Positions 10,032 through 18,741 of a DNA stretch of 64,000 nucleotides are shown here, in pieces. Both the position numbers and the translations under genes were made by a program. This DNA comes from an uncultured Lachnospiraceae bacterium (GTDB lineage: Bacteria > Bacillota > Clostridia > Lachnospirales > Lachnospiraceae). The DNA is taken from contig CAJULP010000005.1 in the NCBI GenBank assembly GCA_910587295.1, positions 1 to 64,000 on the forward strand, written 5' to 3'. Within the stretch, counting starts at the first letter, position 1. Each line of letters starts with the position of its first letter. Under the pieces are notes generated by a model. That model ran no database searches and was not told the origin of the DNA. It saw nothing but the letters and a program-made list of their open reading frames with translations.

Positions 10032-11096
10032 CTATTCTTTATGTAATGCGGATTCCAATATCCTCTCGCACAGATCGCCAAAATCCATCCCCACTGCCGC
10101 CGCTTCCTGAGGAAGAAGGGAAATAGGGGTCATACCGGGAAGCGTATTTGCCTCAAGGCAGAAGATTTCCCCCTCCTGATTCATCCGAAAATCCATCCTG
10201 GCATAACTTTCAAGCCTGAGTGCGGCAAAAACCTTTTCAGCACATGCCTGCAGCTCTTTGCTTTTTTCTTCCGGTATGTCCGCCGGACAGGTCTCCACCG
10301 TGGTTCCCGGCTGATATTTATTCTTATAATCATAAAACCCGGTAAGCGGAGCGATCTCAATGACCGGAAGCGCCTTCCCATCCATGACGCCAACGGAAAA
10401 CTCTCTGCCGCTGATATACTGCTCCACGATCACCTCATCATCATAAGTAAAGGCTTCCGCCAGGGCCGCTTCGTAATCATCCTCACTGCCTGCGATCGCG
10501 ACTCCTACGCTGGATCCTCCGCTGCACGCCTTGACAATACAGGGAAATACCGTCTTCTTTTCTCCTGTTTCTCCTTTTTTTAACCGAAATCCCCAAGGTG
10601 TGGGAATCCCGTTTGCCGCAAACAACTCCTTGGATATCCCCTTGTTCATGGAAATGGCGGAGCTTAAATAATTCGTGCCCGTATAAGTGATTCCCATCAG
10701 GTCAAAGCAGGCCTGTATCTTCCCATTCTCCCCGTTTTCCCCGTGGAGTGCCAAAAACACCACGTCAGCGGCCTGACAGATTGGGATCACATTCGGGCCA
10801 AAGAAATTTTTTGCCCCGTCCGGACGGAGCGCCTTGATCTTCTCAATATCCGGGTTCTTCTCCTCAATCTTTCCCATTTCCTTCGCCCAGTCCTTCTTAA
10901 GGCCAAAAACCGCCCCGGGGCGCTGTCCTTCGGAAACATCCGGGAAAGCCTCCTCTTTCCACCGGTATCCTAAATAAACATCCAGAAGGACAGCCTGGTG
11001 TCCTCTTTCCTTCAAGGCCCTGTAGATCATGGCTCCGGAGCTTAAGGACACATCCCTCTCCGTACTGATCCCTCCAGCCAAAACAACGATTCTCAT
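10032..11096 (-). CDS. ddl: D-alanine--D-alanine ligase
   Basis: 354 residues, normal for Ddl. It joins two D-Ala residues using ATP and supplies MurF, the next gene. The N-terminus has the family motif GGISTERDVSLSSG (residues 8-21). The ATP-grasp core includes the glycine-rich loop SGGSSVGVAI and the metal/substrate block EANTLPGMTPIS near the C-terminus. GGAGGTTAGGATAAGT precedes the ATG. I see no residue change that by itself indicates D-Ala-D-Lac or D-Ala-D-Ser specificity. Confidence 0.96.
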   Translation of the reverse strand: MRIVVLAGGISTERDVSLSSGAMIYRALKERGHQAVLLDVYLGYRWKEEAFPDVSEGQRPGAVFGLKKDWAKEMGKIEEKNPDIEKIKALRPDGAKNFFGPNVIPICQAADVVFLALHGENGENGKIQACFDLMGITYTGTNYLSSAISMNKGISKELFAANGIPTPWGFRLKKGETGEKKTVFPCIVKACSGGSSVGVAIAGSEDDYEAALAEAFTYDDEVIVEQYISGREFSVGVMDGKALPVIEIAPLTGFYDYKNKYQPGTTVETCPADIPEEKSKELQACAEKVFAALRLESYARMDFRMNQEGEIFCLEANTLPGMTPISLLPQEAAAVGMDFGDLCERILESALHKE

Positions 11097-11114
11097 ACTT
11101 ATCCTAACCTCCTC

Positions 11115-12671
11115 TTATTTTTCCACGATCTCACTTAACATAAAGATCAACTTACTGTCAGCCTCAAACTGCTTCATGATTCCCATTCCGTCGTCACTTG
11201 GTCTGCCGTTTCCTATCCCGATATTATTGATGTAACAAATTGCCTGAGGATTCCTGCCCAAAAAATAATGCAGATGGTTTTCGATCAGGCTTTCATATTC
11301 ATGGTTGGCGATCATATAATCCACCATAGTCAAATACATCATATTCTGGAGCAGTTCATGATTATGCTCATTCCCACTGCCTTCTTTCACAAGATAATCG
11401 GAATTTCTTGCCTCTTCCGAGATCTCTTCCGCCTTTTCCATCAATTTTTCCGCAATCTTTTCACACAGCTCTATCTTTACCGGCAGCTTCGTGGAAATAT
11501 AGGCCACATAGCCAAGAAAAGTCACTTCGTCCAGCTCTTTTCGCTCATCCTCCTGCCCAAGGTATTCCGTCACAAACCGCTGGCAGCTTTTGAGCCCCGA
11601 CGCCCGGTACAGCTCCGCCGCCGCCGCAAATTTCCAAGGGTCTGCATCATGCTCCCTTCCGCCATTTAGTTCCGTGTACTTCCAGGCACGGTCCGCTGCC
11701 TTTAAGCAATCCGTGGCATAAGCCGTGTCATACTCCTGATATAAATAACTGAATTTGGCAAGCGCCATGGCAAATGCGCTGGCGGTTCCCATATCCCCGG
11801 ATTCCACGTAAGAAACCGTTCCGCTCCCCACACTCTGGTCATAAACGGTCACACCCTTATACACAGCGCCTGTGGCAGGATCCTGCATCTTAAGCAGCCA
11901 TTCGATCTCGTATTTCACCTCATCTAAAATATCCGGCACGCCGTTTTCACTTTCCGGGATCCCCATATCATCCCCAAAAGACGCGCCATATAACTCGTAT
12001 GCCAACAGCATGACCCCTATGCTTTTTGCTGCTGTCATCACATCCTTAGAACCTGCTTCATCCTGATGCCAGCCTCCCCTTGCGTCTATGGAAACCGAAG
12101 AATCTTCCTGAAGCACTGAATTGCTGGTATGGCAGGCATTATGAGCCATCTCCCCGGCATAATCGGCAGTGAGGGTCACCCCGCACCGGTTATAATAATA
12201 CTGCCTGCATGCCTCACGAAAAACCTGGTCATACAGATCCTCTTCTATTAAAAAAGAATAAGACTTGCCGATCAAAGGAGCTTCCAGATAATAAGCACCT
12301 TCCGCCATGACTTCCGAAAAATCCCCGTAATAGACCTGTTTTCCGTTTTCATTTCCCGCCGCATTATCCTCCGGGCGGCCCACAAAAACCCGCTCCCCGG
12401 TGCTTTCCTCGATCACATAAAATTCCGATGGCTTTTCTTCCCCGCAAAAAATTGCTATTTTGGTTCCGCTTCTTATGTAACCTAACTGGTTCACCAGAAT
12501 ATTAGGAGAACTTTCCGGAACCTCATAGGAAAGGTTCGGTTCCTTCTCCATACTGGTGATCACTGATTCATTTTCTTTAACCTCCTCCACGGAAGGCATT
12601 GCGGCGCAGCCGGCCAAAAGTAAGGCCAGGCCCGCTGCCGCTAATCTTCTTATCCTCTGCAAAACTATCAT
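11115..12671 (-). CDS. GH9-like lipoprotein (cellulase family fold, catalytic site altered)
   Basis: 518 residues from the ATG at 12671, chosen because it gives a compact lipoprotein signal (RIRRLAAAGLALLLAGC, cleavage before Cys). The frame is open further upstream to 12779, inside the previous gene, and the RBS-like AAGAGG abuts the ATG, so the start is not certain. After the signal come a cellulase N-terminal Ig-like domain (NILVNQLGYIRSGTKIAIF) and a GH9 (alpha/alpha)6 domain (ENGVPDILDEVKYEIEWLLK; HYFLGRNPQAICYI). The GH9 'DAGD' aspartates are not conserved: the site reads GGWHQDEAGSKDV. A C-terminal FEADSKL could supply the acid Glu. Probably surface-anchored; beta-glucanase activity is doubtful. 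Confidence 0.75.
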   Translation of the reverse strand: MIVLQRIRRLAAAGLALLLAGCAAMPSVEEVKENESVITSMEKEPNLSYEVPESSPNILVNQLGYIRSGTKIAIFCGEEKPSEFYVIEESTGERVFVGRPEDNAAGNENGKQVYYGDFSEVMAEGAYYLEAPLIGKSYSFLIEEDLYDQVFREACRQYYYNRCGVTLTADYAGEMAHNACHTSNSVLQEDSSVSIDARGGWHQDEAGSKDVMTAAKSIGVMLLAYELYGASFGDDMGIPESENGVPDILDEVKYEIEWLLKMQDPATGAVYKGVTVYDQSVGSGTVSYVESGDMGTASAFAMALAKFSYLYQEYDTAYATDCLKAADRAWKYTELNGGREHDADPWKFAAAAELYRASGLKSCQRFVTEYLGQEDERKELDEVTFLGYVAYISTKLPVKIELCEKIAEKLMEKAEEISEEARNSDYLVKEGSGNEHNHELLQNMMYLTMVDYMIANHEYESLIENHLHYFLGRNPQAICYINNIGIGNGRPSDDGMGIMKQFEADSKLIFMLSEIVEK

Positions 12672-12726
12672 CCTCTTAATTGAACGCTTATTTCTGCCCC
12701 GCCCAGAGTCACGGGTTTCTTTTTGA

Positions 12727-13932
12727 TTATACCCTTTTTTCGCAGACAGGTAAAGGAAAGCTTTCATCCGCATATACAATCTTTCCTTCTATCATAGTGC
12801 ACAGGGTCTTTGCGCCTACGTGTAACGGCAGTTGGTCATAGATCGCAATGTCGGCATCCTTCCCAACCTCCAGGGAGCCTACCCTTTGATCTGTCCGGCA
12901 TATCTGGGCAGGGTAAATCGTAATGGACTTTAACGCTTCCATCTCATCCATCCCTGACTTTACCGCCAGCCCGGCACAGATAGGCAGCGATTGGATCAGC
13001 GATACCGGATGGTCCGTGACGATAGCCGTTTTGACCCCTGCCTTGTTTAAGATCCCCACCGTTTTAAAAGCCATATTCTGCACCTCGATCTTGCTCCTGC
13101 TTGCAAGGTCCGGCCCTACGACAGCCGGGAAACCGGATTCCTTTACTTTTTCCGCGATCAGGTGCCCTTCACTGCAATGATCTAATGTCATGGAAAGCCC
13201 GTACTCTTTTGCAATACGGATCGCCGTCTGAATGTCATCGGCCCTGTGCACATGGGCTTTTAGGGGTATCTTCCCCTCAAACACCGGAACCCATGCTTCA
13301 TAATGAAAGTCTTCCTCTGACCGCTTCATCCCTGCGCATTTTTTTTCATAATACCGCTGCGCCTTAAAGAGCTCCTGACGGAGCATAGCCGCAATCGCCA
13401 TCCTGGTGGCAGGCGACTTATCCTGCCCCGCATAATTTGCCTTGGGGTTTTCCCCAAAAGCAACTTTCATTGCCGCAGGGGATCGTACCAGCATATCGTC
13501 AATGGCCCTTCCATGGGTCTTTACAAAGGAAAATGTGCCGCCTACCACATTAGCGCTCCCCGGCCCGATCATGGCCGACGTGATCCCTGCCCGGAGGGCA
13601 TCATCAAAAGCCGCGTCCATGGGATTAATGGCATCCATAGCCCGAAGCTGGGGCGTTATGGGATCCACCGTTTCATTGCAGTCATCCCCTTCCATTCCCT
13701 TTTTTTCCTCCGTAATCCCCATATGGCAATGGGCTTCGATAAGGCCCGGCATCACCAGCGCCCCCAGGGCATTTACCACCATCACCTGTTCTCCCTCCGG
13801 CAAAGGAAAAGGGGCTCCATTTTTCATAGGCCCCAATTCGGTTATTTTACCGCCTTCAACGCGGACATATCCCTTTTCCCATATTTCACCGGTCATGGTA
13901 AGAACTTTACCGCCAATAATATAACATATCAT
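12727..13932 (-). CDS. Amidohydrolase family metal-dependent hydrolase (imidazolonepropionase/COG1228-like)
   Basis: 401 residues, starting at ATG 13932 after AAAGGGGCAGTAAA. The TIM-barrel amidohydrolase ligands are visible: HCHMG after VMPGLIEA, KAHVHRADD, LDHCSEGH, and AIVTDHP for the late Asp. The C-terminus has the usual AG..DADIAIYD closure. Such proteins hydrolyse cyclic amides or dipeptide-like substrates in the cytoplasm; the substrate cannot be told here. It lies 18 bases downstream of the spoIIQ-like gene and upstream of the GH9-like lipoprotein, all on one strand. Confidence 0.88.
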   Translation of the reverse strand: MICYIIGGKVLTMTGEIWEKGYVRVEGGKITELGPMKNGAPFPLPEGEQVMVVNALGALVMPGLIEAHCHMGITEEKKGMEGDDCNETVDPITPQLRAMDAINPMDAAFDDALRAGITSAMIGPGSANVVGGTFSFVKTHGRAIDDMLVRSPAAMKVAFGENPKANYAGQDKSPATRMAIAAMLRQELFKAQRYYEKKCAGMKRSEEDFHYEAWVPVFEGKIPLKAHVHRADDIQTAIRIAKEYGLSMTLDHCSEGHLIAEKVKESGFPAVVGPDLASRSKIEVQNMAFKTVGILNKAGVKTAIVTDHPVSLIQSLPICAGLAVKSGMDEMEALKSITIYPAQICRTDQRVGSLEVGKDADIAIYDQLPLHVGAKTLCTMIEGKIVYADESFPLPVCEKRV

Positions 13933-13950
13933 TTTACTGCCCCTTTGCCG

Positions 13951-14865
13951 CTAACTGAGTTTCGCCATAGGGTTAACAGGCGTTCCGTCTTTGGTCAGCT
14001 TAAAGTAAACGTTGGTTCCTTCCACTGAAAAGTATTTGGTAGGTGATGCCACCTCGGCGATCACATCCCCTGCCGCCACATAACTGCCCTCGGAAACCAG
14101 AATGTTGGCAAGCTGCCCATAAGTCACCTCATAACCGCCGCCTAACTCCATGGTGATCCCATTCCCGATCTGAGGATCATTAAAAATACTGCTGACCTTC
14201 CCCGCACTGGCAGCCGTCACAAGATCTCCTACATTTGCCTGAATGATAATGGCAGGGTTATACTTATATTGCTGCAAGGTAGGGAAATAAACCGTCTTGT
14301 CCATACTGTAGTTTACCAGGATATTTCCAACGATCGGCCATACCAGTGTATCAGAATCACTGAAAGTAAGGGCCGGCTGCATGGCAGTGGAAAGCGCAGG
14401 CGTTCCTTCCCCGCCTTCCTGCCCTTCATTACTTTCACCGGCTTGTCCGTCAGACTCTGCCGGTGCGGAGGGGGAGGGGCTTTCTTCCTTTTCGTCCTCT
14501 TTTAACTTTCCCCTGGCCTCATCTGCCCCATCCGACATGCTCTCGCTTTCGGACTGGTCCGGGTTTTCTACTTTCTGGGAATTGGTTTCCTGAAAATAAG
14601 GATCATAGTCAAGATCATCTGCCATGGAAGGCTCTCTTTTGATCTTTTCCGAAAGATCTATGTCTTTGTCCTTCGCTATCCCGGTGGCTGTATTATTTTC
14701 AATGGCGCTTAAATCCACCACATATCCTTCATCCTGACGCCCCTGATCTCTCCTAAGCCATAATCCGGTTGCGGTCAATGACCCCAGAACCAGCACAGAT
14801 GCGGCAACCATAAGAAACCGTTCTTTCGAAAAACTTCTTCTACGTCTTCTTCTCATTTTATTCAC
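13951..14865 (-). CDS. spoIIQ: SpoIIQ-like forespore membrane protein with degenerate M23 domain
   Basis: 304 residues: an Arg-rich cytoplasmic start (MRRRRRRSF), one membrane segment (~residues 18-36), an acidic Ser/Pro/Glu-rich linker, and a C-terminal LytM/M23 fold (~170-304). SpoIIQ is the forespore half of the engulfment channel with SpoIIIAH. The fold signature YGQLANILVSEGSYVAAGD is clear, but the zinc ligands are gone: the H-x3-D position reads NPAIIIQ and the H-x-H position reads NVYFKL. A non-catalytic, structural role is therefore likely. It is 47 bases downstream of the spoIID-like gene, the usual order in Clostridia. Confidence 0.85.
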   Translation of the reverse strand: MNKMRRRRRRSFSKERFLMVAASVLVLGSLTATGLWLRRDQGRQDEGYVVDLSAIENNTATGIAKDKDIDLSEKIKREPSMADDLDYDPYFQETNSQKVENPDQSESESMSDGADEARGKLKEDEKEESPSPSAPAESDGQAGESNEGQEGGEGTPALSTAMQPALTFSDSDTLVWPIVGNILVNYSMDKTVYFPTLQQYKYNPAIIIQANVGDLVTAASAGKVSSIFNDPQIGNGITMELGGGYEVTYGQLANILVSEGSYVAAGDVIAEVASPTKYFSVEGTNVYFKLTKDGTPVNPMAKLS

Positions 14866-14912
14866 TTATCTCCTTTCAGTTCTTATGGATAGTTTTGCCC
14901 TTTTTTCCTTCT

Positions 14913-15917
14913 TTATTCAAATTTTGAAATTCTTACATCCTGAAAAAAATAATTTAAGATCTCCGGATATCCCTCCCCTTCCTTCGCCATCTCATTAGCC
15001 GCAAACTGGCTCATGCCAATCCCGTGCCCCTTCCCTCTTACAAGAAAATCGATCCGCCCTTCCGAATCTTCTAAATGAAAACTGGTGGAAGGAAGCACAT
15101 AGGCATCTCTCAGCACTTCCCCGGAAATAAACGCTCCGTCTCTTTGTGCGTAAAGCACATACCCCGCACTGTCCAGATACAAAGTCACCCCATATGGCTC
15201 CCTGCTTACCTGTACCTCTTTATTTTTCAGAATCTCTTCTTCCGAGGCCTGAGATTTGTCACACTGTTCCCATATCCTGTCAAACTCATTTTCTTTGTAC
15301 TTTACGGTCTTTGTATAATCAGGAGAAAGAAAATCCCTGTCGCAGAACACTCTTTTTAAATACGGATGATCCGTGATCCCCAGCGCCACGCCGTCTCTTG
15401 TAGCCCCGTTGCTGACCGCAAAGTAAGCGCCCTCCACCGCTTCCCCTTTATAAGACAGATAAACCCCCGAAGTCTCCGCCACCGCCTGCATGATCTTTTC
15501 CGTAAGAATACCGCTCCCGTATGCTTCATCCTCAAGTGAAATATCCTTTTCCGGCGGTCCATCCTCACACCCTGCAAGCAGCCCGGAACGCAATAAGACC
15601 GCCTGCGCTTTGAGGGCCTCTTTTTCAAAATCCCCATCCATGGTTCTGGAAAGCTTATCCGCCACATAAATTTCCAACGGGATCCTCTCTTTTCCCATCG
15701 CCGTTGTATTTAAAACATACATGCGCCCGCTTTTTAACTGCTTCTGTGTACCCTGCGCCCGGACATCCTCATCGGCATGCTGTAAGTTTCCAAACAAAAA
15801 GCTGAATATATAAGGTAAGAAAAATAAAAGCAAAAGAACCGTACCAAGGTTTTTCATTGAAAAACCGGATACGATCCTTTTGCTTTTGACAGTTTGAAAG
15901 ACTCTAAGTTTTTTCAT
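14913..15917 (-). CDS. spoIID: SpoIID-like stage II sporulation protein (engulfment lytic transglycosylase family)
   Basis: 334 residues with one N-terminal membrane segment (~23-43). In B. subtilis SpoIID cleaves stem-depleted glycan during engulfment. The family blocks are IPLEIYV.....FEKEALKAQAV (residues 79-107) and the C-terminal GKGHGIGMSQFAANEMA. In B. subtilis the block contains an essential Glu in 'EMP' (Glu88); here the ungapped equivalent is Thr92 (KLSRTMDGDFEKEAL), so the catalytic acid appears to be missing. GAGGTGTCCT precedes ATG. It pairs with the spoIIQ-like gene downstream. Confidence 0.87.
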   Translation of the reverse strand: MKKLRVFQTVKSKRIVSGFSMKNLGTVLLLLFFLPYIFSFLFGNLQHADEDVRAQGTQKQLKSGRMYVLNTTAMGKERIPLEIYVADKLSRTMDGDFEKEALKAQAVLLRSGLLAGCEDGPPEKDISLEDEAYGSGILTEKIMQAVAETSGVYLSYKGEAVEGAYFAVSNGATRDGVALGITDHPYLKRVFCDRDFLSPDYTKTVKYKENEFDRIWEQCDKSQASEEEILKNKEVQVSREPYGVTLYLDSAGYVLYAQRDGAFISGEVLRDAYVLPSTSFHLEDSEGRIDFLVRGKGHGIGMSQFAANEMAKEGEGYPEILNYFFQDVRISKFE

Positions 15918-15989
15918 AGGACACCTCTAACCCATTCTATGTAAAGATGCCCCGGTTTCATACCTAAGGAAATGGCAATTTTATTTGCG

Positions 15990-17168
15990 TCAGCCCTGCA
16001 TATTGATATGCTTGTTTTCCCCATCGGAATGGATCCCAAGGTCCACATGCTGCACGATTCCCGCCATGCCGCTTTCATACAGGAAGACCCCTGTCCTTCT
16101 GATCATTCCGTTAGCCTGGTTATTTTCCCCCATAAGTGAAAAGTCGGTGGAAGCGTTTTGAAGACAGATTGCCCCCACACCCATTTCCGCCAGGGAATAT
16201 AACTTTTGCTCTCCGTTATCCTCCATCACCCAGATTTTCAGCTTATCCCAGATCTCATCCCCTTCATCAATGAAGCCGTTTCCGTCTTCATCGTAAGCGG
16301 CCAGATCCGCAAAGCCGTTTCCTGACTTCGTGCCGAACAGTTCGTTCCCGTTGTTGATCACGCCGTCGCCGTTTTTGTCAAGAGCCAAGAAACCGCTGCC
16401 AGCCGACAGCCTGTTGATCTCATCCAGTTCCCCGTCACCGTCAAGGTCAAACAGGAAGGTCTGGTCGGAAAGCTCCGCAATATTTCCGTCTAAGTTGATC
16501 ACCAGCGGGTCATGATAGCTCATCTGCTTAACATTTACCGTTTCCTGATAATATTCCTCAAAGCTGCGGCTCATTTCCAAGTTCAGATTAAAACTGATCT
16601 CCCGCCCGTCTGCACACCTTACGGTTCCCGTGGTCTGGAAACTGGTATTTTCCGTCTCATGCCGGTAATACATCCTGGTCATCTGCAGCATACGCCCGGA
16701 TGTTCCTGACCCTGAGGACACATTAGACGAACCCGCGCTTTGATCATTTTGTACATTCTGGTTTTCCTGACCGGTTTCTTTGGACAGGCCCTGATCCCAT
16801 ACCGTGTTCCGGCTCCTTCCCGGAAAAAGGAGATCCATCAAAAAGACGATACACTGCTGCCTGATATCCTGAAGCTGCTTTCTGGCATCATCCGCCTGTG
16901 TGTTCCGGACATTCCCCGAGCTAAGCCCCCGCATCTGTGACTGCATTTCTTTCAGGCGGTCCTGCAGACCGCGGTTTGTCTGATTCTGCCCTTTCGCCTT
17001 CGTATACTCCTGCCCTACATTGGTTCCAAACAAATTCCCGGATAACAGCCCGGCCCCGTTTTGAAGGCTCTGCCGCCCGTTAGTGAGCATAAACCTGCTT
17101 ACCCTTCCGGACACAGAAGAGTATCTTCTGGTCGATCCCATTCCTATACTGCTGGAATCTATTCGCAT
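15990..17168 (-). CDS. EF-hand-type calcium-binding protein of unknown role
   Basis: 392 residues; AAGGAGGAAGA just upstream of ATG 17168 fixes the start. There is no signal peptide. The N-terminal ~140 residues are Ser/Asn/Gln-rich and low in complexity. The C-terminal half carries dockerin/EF-hand-like loops: FDLDGDGELDEINRL, LDKNGDGVINNGNELFG and YDEDGNGFIDEGDEIW, followed by LKIWVMEDNGEQKLYSLAEMGV. This block is common in large secreted or haemolysin-like bacterial proteins. Its position next to spoIID/spoIIQ may be coincidental. No enzymatic domain recognised. Confidence 0.8.
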   Translation of the reverse strand: MRIDSSSIGMGSTRRYSSVSGRVSRFMLTNGRQSLQNGAGLLSGNLFGTNVGQEYTKAKGQNQTNRGLQDRLKEMQSQMRGLSSGNVRNTQADDARKQLQDIRQQCIVFLMDLLFPGRSRNTVWDQGLSKETGQENQNVQNDQSAGSSNVSSGSGTSGRMLQMTRMYYRHETENTSFQTTGTVRCADGREISFNLNLEMSRSFEEYYQETVNVKQMSYHDPLVINLDGNIAELSDQTFLFDLDGDGELDEINRLSAGSGFLALDKNGDGVINNGNELFGTKSGNGFADLAAYDEDGNGFIDEGDEIWDKLKIWVMEDNGEQKLYSLAEMGVGAICLQNASTDFSLMGENNQANGMIRRTGVFLYESGMAGIVQHVDLGIHSDGENKHINMQG

Positions 17169-17414
17169 TCTTCCTCCTTCTTAAGTCCCTTGCCTCTACT
17201 TCCCCTCCCTGATCCATAAAAACAAAAATGATACACATGAAGGCTGTCCCTTTCCTTCTGTATACCATCCGTGGCGACTAAAATCATATTTTGCAGAATG
17301 CCCTGGCCATAGGTACCTGCACTATATTTATCGACTGGTTTGCAAAAATATTTAGGTTTGTGCATATGCATTAATAAAATACAGTCTGCACATAAGCTGC
17401 AGAAATGGAGTTTT

Positions 17415-18266
17415 ATGGAACAAGATACGAAGAATACGAAACAAAAGATCCGCCGTTACCTTTTACGGCTTCCGGTCAGGCTGCTTCAAGGAGCGCTGAT
17501 CGGTCTGGGTTCCGTGCTGCCGGGAATATCCGGCGGTGTCTTAAGCGTGGTATTCGGCGTTTACAAGCCGGTAATGGAGCTCCTTGCCAGTCCGGGAAAA
17601 CATGCGAAGACCCACCTGCCAAGACTGCTCCCTTATTTTGCGGGAGCTGCCATCGGCTTTTTAGGGGCAGCCGGCCTGCTCACTTATTTCCTTGAAAAAT
17701 ATCCCGCCCCTTCCATCTGCCTTTTCGTAGGACTGATCGCAGGGATGCTTCCCTCCCTCTGGCAGGAAGCGGGGAACAAAGGACGGAACACGAAATCCAT
17801 GTTTGCCACCGCTGCTGCTATGCTCTTTGTATTTGCTTTTCTATCCTTTTTACATACCGCCAGCCTTACCATCACGCCGGGATTTTTGTGGTATTTATTC
17901 TGTGGCTTTGCCCTTGCTTTAAGCATCATTGCGCCAGGTATGAGCTTTTCCGCTATTTTAATGCCATTAGGGCTTTACGCCCCTTTCGTGGACGGCATCG
18001 GACATTTGGATCTGGCTGTGGTGATTCCCGGCGGCATAGGATGCATACTGACCATCATTTCCATGGCAAAGGCAGTAGACACCCTGCTTAAAAAATATTA
18101 TAGCCTTTCTTTCCATGCCATATTCGGTTTTGTCACCGCTGCCACCGTTATGACGATCCCCTTTGAAAGCTTTACCGTGTCAACCAGGGCCTGCCTTATC
18201 AACGTGTTTTGGCTGGCTGCCGGGGTTTTTGCTTCTACGCTGCTGGACCGGGCGGGGTTGTCGTAA
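17415..18266 (+). CDS. popT: DUF368 polytopic membrane protein (PopT-type polyprenyl-phosphate transporter family)
   Basis: 283 residues from ATG 17415, supported by TGGAG five bases upstream; the frame is open 25 codons further but without an RBS. About eight hydrophobic segments, with the family hallmarks GLGSVLPGISGGVLSVVFGVY near the N-terminus and a second half-repeat ALSIIAPGMSFSAIL. DUF368 (PopT) and DedA (UptA) proteins are known to recycle undecaprenyl phosphate across the membrane, so a role in envelope lipid carrier recycling is inferred. Transcribed opposite to both neighbours and ended by the terminator at 18314-18343. Confidence 0.88.
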   Translation: MEQDTKNTKQKIRRYLLRLPVRLLQGALIGLGSVLPGISGGVLSVVFGVYKPVMELLASPGKHAKTHLPRLLPYFAGAAIGFLGAAGLLTYFLEKYPAPSICLFVGLIAGMLPSLWQEAGNKGRNTKSMFATAAAMLFVFAFLSFLHTASLTITPGFLWYLFCGFALALSIIAPGMSFSAILMPLGLYAPFVDGIGHLDLAVVIPGGIGCILTIISMAKAVDTLLKKYYSLSFHAIFGFVTAATVMTIPFESFTVSTRACLINVFWLAAGVFASTLLDRAGLS

Positions 18267-18313
18267 TGCCGCCATACATTTGCTACACACGATTGCGGTA
18301 ATCTGCACTTTTA

Positions 18314-18343
18314 CAAAAAGACACCTTAATTGGTGTCTTTTTG
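18314..18343. terminator. Bidirectional terminator between DUF368 gene and SecB-like cassette
   Basis: Perfect 12-bp stem, caaaaagacacc (18314-18325) with ggtgtctttttg (18332-18343), 6-nt loop, and T-runs on both strands. One arm lies inside the last codons of the SecB-like gene, whose stop is in the loop. It ends both convergent units. Confidence 0.85.
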
Positions 18344-18733
18344 TATTTCATCATTAGAACTTGTAAAATTCATAAATGGAATATAAAATGGTTTGAAACC
18401 AAGTTGTGATGTCATCAATGCAATTATTGGTCTTACATTTGATAAAAGCAATGCTGGTGCATTCACTTTTAATAATTCATTAAAATTATCTGCTCCGTCA
18501 TTTTTAAACAAGGAATAAGTCTCTACAATCATAAAAAATGGGTATTGATCATTATTGTCTCCAATTTTTATTGTAAGTGAAACCTTTGCTTCTTTATTAT
18601 CTTCTATTTTTTGTATATCCATATTTGTAGAAATTGAGAAACCACCAAAATTTTCATTATCGAAATCTTTATTTTCATTAATTAAAAAAGATGAGATACG
18701 TGGATTTTGAAATTGAAATTTACTTTTTTTCAT
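18326..18733 (-). CDS. SecB-like chaperone, last gene of an AT-rich three-gene cassette
   Basis: 135 residues, close to SecB length. The C-terminal block NAPALLLSNVRPIIALMTSQ, followed by LGFKPFYIPFMNF, matches the SecB pattern 'AP.LLFPY.R..I..L....GFP.L.L.P.NF'. The middle strand region (AKVSLTIKIG) fits the beta-rich core. SecB keeps client proteins unfolded; solitary SecB-like genes outside Proteobacteria usually occur in toxin-antitoxin-chaperone or other conflict loci. It lies 8 bases downstream of the 198-residue gene. Base composition is visibly more AT-rich than flanking genes, suggesting acquisition by transfer. SecB-family call is from motif reading only. Confidence 0.72.
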   Translation of the reverse strand: MKKSKFQFQNPRISSFLINENKDFDNENFGGFSISTNMDIQKIEDNKEAKVSLTIKIGDNNDQYPFFMIVETYSLFKNDGADNFNELLKVNAPALLLSNVRPIIALMTSQLGFKPFYIPFMNFTSSNDEIQKDTN

Positions 18734-18741
18734 ATTGTCTC

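Noticed and set aside
12672..12779. Longer N-terminus for the GH9-like lipoprotein
   Set aside because: It would hide the lipoprotein signal 36 residues inside and overlap the upstream gene. The weak RBS spacing at 12671 leaves some doubt.
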